Assembly: GCA_013398015.1 (NCBI GenBank)
Contig: VZRR01007613.1
Span: 108,884-172,883 of the forward strand
Length of the DNA stretch: 64,000 bases
Direction: 5' to 3'
From: Oreocharis arfaki
Lineage: Eukaryota > Chordata > Aves > Passeriformes > Paramythiidae
Below, piece by piece: positions 8,981-18,000 of this stretch. The number at the start of each line of letters is the position of its first letter. Position 1 is the stretch's first letter. The position numbers and the translations under genes were made by a program. The notes under the pieces are model-generated. The model saw only the letters and a list, made by a program, of their open reading frames with translations, searched no databases and was not told the origin of the DNA.

Positions 8981-10499
8981 GGTTCAGACAGTATTTCCTT
9001 TGCATCATATTCCTTTTGGATACAAGTGTGTGCGGTGGGATATTTTGGGTTGTTTCAGCTGCTCTGCAGGGAAGGGCATGTGCCTCCACTCCCAGCTGCT
9101 GGGGACTGTCTCCTCAGGCCACTGGCTGAAGCAAAAAAAGTTGTGGGCTAGTATTTCTGGCAGCTCTCCTTTCCCTGCTGGGCTAGGCTCCTGTTGCCCT
9201 TTGCCAGGCCCTTTGGATCCCCCCCACCCTGTTCAGGCACTGGGAGTCCAAGCCAGAAATGCATCCGTCTCTCCCTGGGGGTCACACTGGGCTCACCAGT
9301 GCTCTCCTTGGGGCTGTGCCCTTCCCTTTCTGCACAGCCCTTGCTCCAAGCCCTGCACAGAGTTCCCATGCCACAGGGGCCTGCCATAGTCACCTCTTTG
9401 GTAGGAGCCAGGGGCAACGGGGACTCTCCAGCACCCTGGAAGCCCCCCAGGGGAGCAGCAGCACTGGGCCATGTCTCCGTGCTCCTCAATAGGGCCCAGA
9501 TGGGCACCCAGGAAAGGTCTGGATGGGGCACAGATGGATCATGGGGACATGGGGAAGCACCCCCAGGTCACTCGGAGAAGAGGGGCTGCAAGGGCACTTC
9601 ATGCTTCCCAGAGCTGATGTCGTGGGGTGGCTCGGTGGTGGGAGGCAGCTGGGAGGTTTGGAATGACAACAGGAGCTAAATTGGGATGTCCCAGAGAGGG
9701 TGAGAGCAGGCGGAAGGAGGGGACGTGTGACTAATCGGGATGAACAAGGCGACAGGAAGAATTCCTGGCCGGGGAGGGAAGACAGCCTGGAGCTATGTGG
9801 GAAACGTGGGATGGGGGATGTTGTGAGGCTCCTGGAAACACGGCAGCATCGTGGGACTGCCTGAAACCTCCTCGGGGCTTGTCCCTCTCGCCCTGTGCGC
9901 TGGTGTTCGCCCAAGTGTGTGCAGAGCTGGATGCTGGGGCGATCCTGCTCCCCAGCCAAGCTGAGAGGTGCCCAGCTGAGCTCAGGCTGTGTGTGGCAGT
10001 GATCCCCAGGACTGCCCCCGTACTCTCATGCACGGGCACCAGGAGCCCCCAGGCAGGCAGAGGCAGCCGGGCAGAACAAGAGAATGGAGGGGGATGCTCA
10101 GTCCCTCCACTAGCAGCTGCCACCCTGCACTCAGTACGTAGCTGGCACCTGGGACCTCCCCAGGCACCTCCAGGCATCCCTTCGGACACCAGGGAGACCC
10201 CTGCGATGCCCAGGTGTCTCCATGCACGGGGGGCAGCCCTGCCCTGGCCAGGGAGACCTCCCTGCTCCCAGCCATGCTGCCGTGATTAACGCCACGGAGT
10301 GACCAGCAGCTGGATCCCTGCGCAGCCTGTGCTGCATTAAAGTATTCCTGCTGCAATTACTTCCATAGAGTCCATTAGAAAAATTGCAGATGCTGCGGAG
10401 GAGCATGATGCAGACCCAGGATGCGGCATGAGGAAGTGGCTCCGTATCCAACATGACCCTCACTGACCACATCCCATCCTCCAGCACACCCCGCTGCCC

Positions 10500-10860
10500 A
10501 CCGGACCCGTGCCTGGATCCCTTCCATGGGGACCCCGCCACTGCCAGCCGTACCCCCGCCTGTGGCCCGGCTCGGGGCCGTGTCTCCCGGGTGGATGCTC
10601 GCTGGGAGCTCCCCTTCCAGTGCTGCTGCCGTGCCTCTTCCCACGGCGCGCAGCCCGCTCCCGCCGCTGCCCTGTAATTAGCCCGGCCGCGGCTGTGATT
10701 AGCGCCTCGCCCTGCCCGCACCGCGGTTGAGGCAGGGCTGGGGCATGCGGTGGGGCGAGGAGGAGGAGGAGGGGGCAGGTGCTGAGCAGCGCCGTGAGCG
10801 CCCTGCCTGCTGCCCGGGGTCCGTCTCAGTGGAGTTAGGGGATGTTTCTCCGGGCCCAGC
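10500..10860. promoter_or_regulatory. CpG cluster with homeodomain-type cores upstream of HSPB8
   Basis: A CpG-dense block about 0.5-0.85 kb upstream of the HSPB8 TATA box. In its middle, TAATTA at 10675-10680 and GATTAG at 10697-10702 flank a CCCGGCCGCGG core. This could be a distal promoter or enhancer. The function is inferred only from composition and position. Confidence 0.4.
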
Positions 10861-11070
10861 TGGTGAAGATGGCCAAAAGAAGCGGTGTTGGAGAGGGTCA
10901 TCCTGTCTCCTGCCCCACACGCCCCAAACACCCACCCCTGGGATCCCACCATCCTCCCCGTGCTGCGCTGGGGGTGCCGTCAGTGACCCATTTCCCGGTA
11001 CAGTGGTACTCGGTGGCATGGGGACACGTGGCTTTACAGTGAGGGGAGCAGCTTGGTCAGCCCCACCACG

Positions 11071-11086
11071 GTATTTTTAACAGGTG
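11071..11086 (+). promoter_or_regulatory. MEF2-like site abutting an E-box
   Basis: GTATTTTTAA matches the MEF2 consensus YTAWWWWTAR at nine of ten positions and is followed directly by the E-box CAGGTG. Two further E-boxes CAGCTG lie at 11187-11192 and 11246-11251. The group is within 300 bp of the HSPB8 TATA box, and HSPB8 is strongly expressed in muscle and heart. Confidence 0.4.
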
Positions 11087-11349
11087 ACACTCGGGTGAAA
11101 GCAGCCAGCCCTGGGTGAGCTTGGGGACTATTTTGGGCGAGCAGAGCAGCAGGAGGGGGCGGCAGGGGCTGGGGCAGGGGCTGGGGCAGCTGCCGAAGCA
11201 CTGTGGCCCCGTCACAGCCGGGATCCTCGGGCCAGCAAGAGAGGTCAGCTGCCACTGCCCAAATTCTCCACGGCTGTTTCATCCTCTCAAAAATACTTGT
11301 CTGACAGGGCAGGACTTGCAAAACACACACCCCCCTCCTCTGAAATCCA

Positions 11350-11357
11350 TATAAATA
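11350..11357 (+). promoter_or_regulatory. HSPB8: HSPB8 TATA box
   Basis: TATAAATA lies 527 nt upstream of the HSPB8 start codon, which predicts a transcription start near 11380. TATA-type promoters are usual for small heat-shock genes. An inverted GAA-GT-TTC pair at 11386-11393, with another GAA ten bases earlier, resembles an incomplete heat-shock element, but it would lie at or just after the predicted start. Confidence 0.65.
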
Positions 11358-11379
11358 GTACTCGCCCAACGGCTGGAAG

Positions 11380-11883
11380 GTTAGAGAAGTTTCTGGGCTC
11401 CAGGCTCAGGCGTTTTTTGCAGCTCTCACCGGGGAGCAGCAGGGAAAGTTGCACATAAAGTGCCGGAGAGTGAGAAGTGAGAGAGAAGCTTTTTAATCTC
11501 AGGATATTTGGGTTTGNNNNNNTCTCATGATATTTGGGTTTGGTTTTTTTTTTTTCCTCTCCTGACAAGAAGTTTTATTTTCCTCTCCCCAGTCCTGGGA
11601 TCACAGCCAGACAGGAAGCGTTTTCTCGCGGCCAGAGAGCTCCCTCCGTCCTTCCTGCGCTCTTCCAGCTCCCGGTGATTCAGCCTGAATTGATTTTCTC
11701 GTCGTCCTTCACCTGGTGCCGGGAAGGAGGGACCGTCCCCGCGCACCCACGTCCAAACCGGGGTGGATGCGTCTCCTCCGGGACAGGCTCCCGGGGGAAG
11801 TTTGCAGCCAGGAGCAGCCACACAGAGGCTGAGGCTCCGTTGGAGAGCCCCGGGGACACACTCAGACCCCTCCGAAGGAAGCC
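11380..11883 (+). other. HSPB8: HSPB8 5' untranslated region (predicted)
   Basis: About 500 nt between the predicted transcription start and the ATG, interrupted by a 6-N gap at 11517-11522. It contains two short upstream open frames: ATG at 11527 (12 codons, stop 11563-11565) and ATG at 11767 (21 codons, stop 11830-11832). No splice sites were needed to link promoter and coding exon. The extent depends on the TATA-based start. Confidence 0.55.
11517..11522. other. Assembly gap (6 N) with matching flanks
   Basis: About 20 bases just left of the gap (TCTCAGGATATTTGGGTTTG) recur just right of it with one difference. The two contig ends probably overlap and were not merged. True sequence may be shorter here by roughly 26 bases. 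Confidence 0.8.
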
Positions 11884-12262
11884 ATGGCCGATAGCCAGAT
11901 GCCGTTCTCCTGCCATTATCCCGGCAGGCGCAGCCTCCGCGACCCTTTCCGGGAGCCCGGCCTGACCTCGCGCCTGCTGGACGATGACTTCGGCTTGTCG
12001 CCCTTTCCCGGGGATCTGACGGCGGACTGGCCCGACTGGGCTCGGCCCCGGCTCACCACCACCTGGCCGGGTCCCCTGCGCGCCGGTCTCGGCCGCACCC
12101 CCCCCATGGCCCCCGCCTACGGCGCCCACTTCGGGGGGTACCCCGAGAGCCGCAGCCCCGCGCCCTTTCCCCGTGAGCCCTGGAAGGTGTGTGTCAACGT
12201 GCACAGCTTCAAACCCGAGGAGCTGACGGTCAAAACCAAGGACGGCTACGTCGAGGTGTCAG
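11884..12262 (+). CDS. HSPB8: HSPB8 (HSP22) coding exon 1
   Basis: HSPB8 is a small heat-shock protein that pairs with BAG3 and HSP70/CHIP to deliver misfolded proteins to autophagy. The start MADSQMPFSCHYPGR matches the family N-terminus, and the ATG has a strong context (GCC before, G after). Joined exons give 200 residues, against 196 in human. This exon holds the disordered N-terminus with SRLLDDDFG and DWPDW motifs (residues about 28-54) and the start of the alpha-crystallin domain, PWKVCVNVHSFKPEELTVK, around residues 99-117. The extra four residues lie in the Gly/Pro-rich linker at about residues 65-95. The donor is GTGTCAG|GTGAGA, phase 1. The exon sits in a CpG-rich block. Confidence 0.97.
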
Positions 12263-13308
12263 GTGAGAGCCAAGGCACTGGGGAGGTGGCTCTGCCAGCT
12301 CAAGGAATTGCTGCAGAATTCCAAAATCGGCTTTATTTTAAGGCAGCGGCAGCAGCCCTGTGCTCGGGAGCAGGGGAGGGCTGCAGCAAGGCTTTGGGGC
12401 ATCTCCAGAGACAGTCTGGGTGTCGTGGTGGGATCTGGCTCACAAGCCGTGGTGGTTTGCTGCCAAAATGAGAAAGGACACGTGTCCTTCGGGGTAAATC
12501 TCCGTGTTTTCTGCCCTTGCTGGCAGCACCCTGCAGCGAGCAGCCAAGAGGGGCCCCAGCTCTGCTCGGTTAATTATAGCCAGGGTGAGGCCGGCACGGA
12601 GGGAGATTCCCTTTAAAGGGGCCGAGGGAGAGGCTGGGAAGAAGGGAGCAGCTGCTCCACAGCCCCCAGCCTAGCCTGGCTCTGAGTCGGCCAGAAACAC
12701 GTCCCTGCAGAGTCAGTTAATAGAGGGAACAGTGGGTGTGGGGTCCAGCACTTCAGGGTGCCCGTGACTGCCCTCAGTGTCCCATCAGCCTGGCACTGAC
12801 ATTCCCCATTGTCCCACGGTCCTCCAGGCTGGGATCACCAGGGAGGGCTGGGAGCTGCCACCTAACACGGCTCTGGGTGTTTGGAGCTCACTGCACCACA
12901 GAGAGAGAGCCACAGGTCGGGGGGGAGGGGGGAGGCAGCCTCTGGCTGATACTCCAGGCAGAGGGACCCCCAGCCTGACAGAGTGGAGGAAAGGAGCCCA
13001 TCCTGGGGAGTGGGGCCAAGAGGGATGCTGCCACCTACAAAGGTTTTATTATTTGTTTACTTTGTAAGCCTCAGCTGTTGGCAGCCCGTGAGACCCCAGT
13101 TTCCCACTGGAAATATGGCTGTGTTGTGTCCAGCATCTCCTTCCCCCCATGGAGAGGCTTCCTGAGCCCTCTCCAGAGGAAGGGTTTGCATTGGGGCAGG
13201 GAAACAGCTGCTTGGAAAACTTTCCTGTTGGGTTTAGTTGTTGTTGGTTGTTGGGGAAAAATAATCTCCTGGTAAGGTGCTGATGTGGGGTGTTGGCCTT
13301 CCCTGCAG
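12263..13308 (+). other. HSPB8: HSPB8 intron 1 (1,046 nt)
   Basis: GT-AG intron with donor GTGAGA and acceptor CTTCCCTGCAG ending at 13308. No embedded gene or recognisable repeat was seen. Confidence 0.95.
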
Positions 13309-13372
13309 GCAAACACGAGGAGCAACAGGTGGAAGGAGGGATCGTCTCCAAGAACTTCACCAAGAAAATCCA
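13309..13372 (+). CDS. HSPB8: HSPB8 coding exon 2
   Basis: This 64-nt exon encodes GKHEEQQVEGGIVSKNFTKK plus I and the first two bases of Gln, the middle of the alpha-crystallin domain (residues 127-148). It is nearly identical to the human segment, with a one-residue rearrangement at QQVEGG. The lysine equivalent to human Lys141, changed in distal motor neuropathy, is Lys145 here and is retained. The exon must end at CCA|GTAGGT, with the last codon completed by the G of exon 3. Reading on instead meets an in-frame TAG directly after CAG, so the splice position is unambiguous. Confidence 0.97.
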
Positions 13373-14326
13373 GTAGGTACCGGTCGGCCTGGCTGAGCTT
13401 TGCCAGTCCCCGTGCCTCAGCTTACTCTCGCAGGGACTGTTTCCACCCCAAAATCTGCCCTTCTGCAGCACGTGCCTGGCTGGGTCGGGCCTCAGAGTTA
13501 TTTCCCAAGGGAGGGAAAGGAGGGGGAGGCCTTTTTGGAGGTGCTCTATCAGTCTCCTGCGCGCCCGGGGCTGCGTCTGGGCCGGCCGGGGCGCGAGGAG
13601 CAGGAGGGGCACGAGGAGGAGCCGTCCCCCGGGGTGCAGCCGGGCACGGCGGGCTGGCACCATCGCCAGCCCCGAGCACATCCCTGCGTATCCCCGCATC
13701 TCCATGATGTCAGGGAGATCGCTATCGCGTTGACTCACCCATGGCTCATTTGGCAACAACAACCGCGAAGACGAGCCCAGAGGCCGGCGAGCCCCGACCG
13801 ATGTGGGGGGCAGACCCCACCCGCGGGGCTCGCACAGTTAACAGGGAAAAACATCAAAGCCCAGGGCATGGGAAGGGTTTCCTCGGCTGGCAGAAACTCA
13901 GCTTTGCGTTTCCACCCCGAAGGAGCCCTGTGCATCCCGAGCTCCCACAGGAAAGCTGGGGCGAGCCCCGCGCTCCCTCCTGCTCGGCGCTCGGGCTCCT
14001 TTTACGGGCAAGGCTCGCGGCGGACGCGGGCTGCGGCACGGCCGGGATTTGCTCCTGCTCCGCGGCGGCACAAGCGGCGGTGACATCCCGTCAAACGCAT
14101 CTGCCGGGGAGATTAAACAGAGCTCCCACGGGGGCCAGGCCGGCCAGGAGCCCGCTCTAAATATCCCCCGCACATTCCCAGGCGCTCCAGTAATAACAGA
14201 GGCTTCGCTGGGGCGCCGGGGCTGCTGCTTCGGCATCGCTGGTTCCGGCGTGCTGGGTGTCCGAGGGTCGGGATCCACCAGGAATGCAGCATCCTAACCC
14301 CTGCCATCTTTCCTGCCCCACTGCAG
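13373..14326 (+). other. HSPB8: HSPB8 intron 2 (954 nt)
   Basis: Donor GTAGGT and acceptor CCCACTGCAG. The intron is CpG-rich over 13550-14250. A perfect AP-1 type site TGACTCA lies at 13731-13737. Several long open frames run through it on both strands because of GC content, and none resembles a protein. Confidence 0.95.
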
Positions 14327-14486
14327 GCTGCCCTACGAGGTGGATCCCATCACGGTGTTCGCCTCCTTGTCCCCGGAGGGGCTGCTGATCATCGAGGCGC
14401 CCCAGATCCCCCCCTACCAGCAGTACGGCGAGGGCAGCAGCGGCAGCGAGATCCCCGTCGAGAGCCAGGAGGCCACCTGCACCTGA
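14327..14486 (+). CDS. HSPB8: HSPB8 coding exon 3
   Basis: The exon begins in phase 2 with the G of Gln148 and reads LPYEVDPITVFASLSPEGLL, then IIEAPQIPPYQQYGE, ending QEATCT and TGA at 14484-14486. The TVFASLSPEGLLIIEAP block is the last strand region of the alpha-crystallin domain and is almost unchanged from human. As in other HSPB8 proteins, the C-terminal tail lacks a clear Ile-X-Ile motif, in keeping with its tendency to form small oligomers with BAG3 rather than large cages. The final residues (EATCT against EVTCT in human) confirm the stop. Confidence 0.97.
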
Positions 14487-15085
14487 GCAGCCACCCGCGG
14501 CCCTCCCGCGCCCTGGCACCCCTGTCCCGTGTCCCCTTCCCCTGCTCCCCGGTCCCCTGCGTCACGGCGTCCTGACAGCCTCCGGCAAGGGTGACGGGTG
14601 CCGCTCGCAGGGATGGCAGCACCCGCCACCCCAGCCGAGAGCTGGGGCATTCACCGGGTGCCAGGCCACCGTCCCCAAGGGCTTGTAGCGGTCTGAGGTG
14701 CCGGTAGAGATTTTGTGCCCATGGGGCCAAGAAGAAAGGATGTTCCTCCTTATGGCTATTGTTTGCTCCCAGTTGCTCAGATGGGATATTTATAACAATT
14801 ACAAAAAAGGCCCATTTTTTTTTCTTTAAAATTGACATGGAAACCCGTAGCTCTGTGTCTTTTCCTCCTCCATGAGTTTTTTGTTTTTTTTAAACTACAT
14901 CTCTGTGAAGACCACACATCCAGTGGTGGAGCTTGATGGCGTGGCCTCCATCCTGAGAAACTGTCTGCGTGCTTTGAATGTTGGTTTGGGGTTTTGGTGT
15001 TGCTTTTTTTTTTTTTTTCCTTATTTCCAAAGAGAATTTGTGCTTTTACTTGTCAGACCTGAGGAATAAAATCCAGTTGATGTTC
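14487..15085 (+). other. HSPB8: HSPB8 3' untranslated region
   Basis: About 600 nt from the stop to just past the AATAAA at 15065. It starts GC-rich and becomes AT- and T-rich after 14750, with an 18-base T tract at 15002-15019. No competing gene is seen. Confidence 0.7.
15065..15070 (+). terminator. HSPB8: HSPB8 poly(A) signal AATAAA
   Basis: The first canonical hexamer after the HSPB8 stop, followed by TTGATGTTCTT as a modest downstream element. Another AATAAA at 15958-15963 could serve a longer form. Confidence 0.65.
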
Positions 15086-18000
15086 TTAGCCTCCTCCTGT
15101 CTCGGCTGAGCTAGTGGGGTAGGTGTAGGGCTGTGGGAGGGTGGTGGGGAGGAGAGGAGATGTCACCATGTACCACCTCCCAGCCTGGCACAGGTCATCC
15201 TCATGAAGGCAAGGACAAGAGAGATGTGTGGGGATGCCTGCACTCGTGGGTAAATTCCTAGTCCCAGCTAACACTGTGCTGGGGAGGCATCGAGCCTGGC
15301 GAGGACCATGGGCTCATCTCGCCCTTACCCTCTCTCAAGGAGTTGAAAATGTTCTTCCTGCTTGGGGATGCTAAACCAGGCTCTGAGCTGGGAAAGTTGG
15401 ATTTGCCCCATCCCCATTTCCATCTCACCATGCCAGCTCCCCACCTGCAGCTCCATGGGGAAGCACTTCCCAGTGGAACGGCAGAAGGTTTCTGCTGGGT
15501 TCTGGGCACAGCCTTAAAGCCGTTCCTGGGGCCAAAGCACCATTTGCCAACACACTGCAGTGCCTGTGGTTAGCAAAGCTGAGGTGGCGGTGGGTGGTAG
15601 GAAATTTTCTGTCGATCTGTGCAGCACCTGGGCCAGGCACCCAGTTTTCCATGTCACCAGGACCTCGGAGTTAAAAATACAGCCTCACATGTTCCACTCT
15701 GGTTCATTTGGGATGCGGTTACCAACAACACCCAGCACAGGCTGTAAACCCTGGCCCAGCACCCGCCTGCCACAAAGGTACCCACATTCCAGGCCATGGA
15801 TGGGAACCTGGGGACTCTCACCCAACTTTGCAGATTATATTTAACTTCCACCAGTTGTTACAGAGCTGGGACCCCCCGATGGTGCAGTGCACAGCCAGCC
15901 CCAAGCTCAGCCTCCGTGGCTCTGCCAGGCATGGCTGTGAGCACAGCAATTTTTATGAATAAAATATAATCCTTGAAATGTGATACCAACACCGGGATGG
16001 AATGCCGAAAGTCATGAGTCACAGTGTCCTCACTCGAGCCCTGTGTCCTTGTGCTACTTGGAGCCATCAGGCCCTGTGGGTGACACCTCTCCAGCACAAA
16101 CTGTCATTCCTCTTCCCCACCCCTTCAAAGAGTTATTTTTATCAGCCTTTTGAAAAAATATCCCCAGGCCCAACCTCAGTTTTCCCCCCCGTTCATTGAA
16201 GGACCCCAGGGGCCACTGGGGACACGCTGAGGCCCAGCAGCCCGCCTAGGTGTCCCCCTGTGGATCCCTGGCCCTGCACCCATGTCTGGCACAGGATGGT
16301 TCCCCGAGCAGGGCTGCAGGTGCAGGGAACCAGCTGTGACTCCCTAGGGAGCTGCCAGGGGAAGATGAGCCACAGCTGTGTGCCTCTCCCATCCCGGGGT
16401 GTTTGGGGAGGGCCTCAGGCTAGTACAGCACCAGTGCTGGGACCAAGGGAGCTTCAGGCTCAGCTTTGGGGCTGCTGCACTTGCATAACAGCTCCAGCTC
16501 TTTTTCCTGCTGATCCTGCAGTTTGGGGTGAGTTTTGTTTAATTGCTGTTTGCTTTATTTGGTTCTGCTTTCTGATGAGTTCCTTAATAGTGTCTTATAA
16601 AAGCTGTTGTCAGCTGCATTAGCAATAATTTCCTAATGGCTGGGGTTGGCATTGGCAATTAGAACTAAGGACCTCTTCCATGGGCAGCATGCTTGGACCT
16701 GTGTAGACAGCAGCTTCCCAAGCTCTTGGATGGTCTGGAGTATCACATCCTAATGAAATAATTGTAACTGAAGATCCGGAGGCTCTTTTCGAGTAAGATC
16801 TGATTATCCGTGTGAAGGAGGTTTTAAAGCAATCCCTGCTGGTGTTTCTACAAGTGGAAAAATCAGTTTGGAAACACTGGGGCACTTTTGCACCAGCCTC
16901 TCCCCCCGTGTCTGAGGACATGGGGTGGGATCCAGGTGTTTCTGGGGTTCCAGAGTGAGCGGAGCTGAGGCTGGTGGGGGATGGGAGCTGTTTGCTGACC
17001 CTCACTCATGTGTGAGATGTTGGTTTGGAGCCACCAGCCCTATTGCACAGCAGTTGTGGTCACTCTGCAGTGACATCACATCTATGGGTTCAGAGCAATT
17101 ACAGCACGTCGGAGGTGTCAGAACACATTATGGTTCATGGCTTAATATCAGCTCTAAAGGACAGACCTCGTGCAGGTTGTGACTGAGGGGAGCATCCTCC
17201 AGGAGGGGAGGAGTGGGCATCCTGTGGGTCTGACCCTGGGGCTGCCTGAGGGAGCCCAGGAGGGACTGAGACCCCGGCTGTGCATTTTGTGACCCCTCTC
17301 ACACAAGGGAGAAAGGGCAGGATTGTGTTTATCAGCAATTCACACTGCATGGGGCACCCCAGCCACAGCAGCATCTCTCTGCCAGCCCTGTCCCAATCGT
17401 TCTAGGAGGACAGTGCTCCCTTTTTTCTCCTGGAGCAGCATTAGACTTGCTAATATCCACATCATTCATGACCAAATGATTTTCACTGCTGAAGGAGACA
17501 GAGGAGCTATCCTAATCTGGCCTTTCACATCCTGCTCTCGGAGCAGCGCTGATGCTGCCAACACAGGGCTGTTCCTGGATGGGGAGGAGAGAGAAGCAGG
17601 TGCTTGGAAGATTTTTTTTTCTTTCCTTTTTTTTTCTTTTTAAGAAGCCAGTTCCGATCAAGTGCACAGCCACATCTGAAAGAGCTGGTGGGATTAAGTC
17701 GTTGGATGCTGGGCAGTTTGCAATTGGCACTGATGGGGCAGCAGCAGGAGAAAGGAGTGTGCCTGTTCCAGGAGAGGGATTCTGGAGCTGGGGCTGAGGT
17801 GGAAATCCAGCAGTTCCTGATGCATCTCAGGACCATGAGCTTGCAAACTTAGCTCTGAGTCCCAGCAAAGCTCTCCTGGGCAGCTGGAGGGAAATGTGGG
17901 CGGTCCATGCAGCTTTTTTGTTTTGGTAAAAATTTTTGGTGATCCCTCCCGCAGCACAAGCTGGTGATTCCCAGTGCTGCCAACACAGAGCTGGAATGGG

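Larger units (their letters stand above)
3413..8998 (+). other. SRRM4: Probable SRRM4 3' untranslated region
   Basis: From the SRRM4 stop to a good poly(A) signal at 8975 there is no credible gene, splice structure or repeat. Human SRRM4 is known to have a very long 3' UTR of several kilobases, so an untranslated tail of about 5.6 kb fits. The stretch contains AU-rich elements (6055-6090, 6813-6845, 7618-7650), a Pumilio-type site, a TG-rich tract and a hairpin, all common in regulated neuronal 3' UTRs. The extent is inferred, and earlier poly(A) sites may also be used. The longest chance open frame is antisense, 5197-5964, with no recognisable domain. Confidence 0.6.
8999..11349. other. SRRM4-HSPB8 intergenic region
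   Basis: GC-rich single-copy-looking DNA of about 2.3 kb. No exon, tRNA or repeat family was recognised. Long open frames on both strands, such as 10131-10952 (minus), are products of high GC and have no recognisable domains. Points of note are the CpG cluster at 10500-10860, a short GGGGCA/GGGGCT repeat at 11163-11190, and the HSPB8-proximal E-box and MEF2-like motifs. Confidence 0.7.

Noticed and set aside
10131..10952. 273-codon antisense open frame between SRRM4 and HSPB8
   Set aside because: Low-complexity composition rich in Gly, Ala, Arg and Ser, with no family resemblance. It overlaps the CpG cluster and fits a chance frame.
11386..11393. Heat-shock element candidate GAAGTTTC
   Set aside because: Only two adjacent inverted units plus one out-of-register GAA are present, and it lies downstream of the predicted transcription start. 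It is noted under the TATA box but not called as an element.
13400..14083. Long open frame spanning HSPB8 intron 2
   Set aside because: Lies wholly within an intron whose splice sites are fixed by the conserved protein, and shows no protein similarity.
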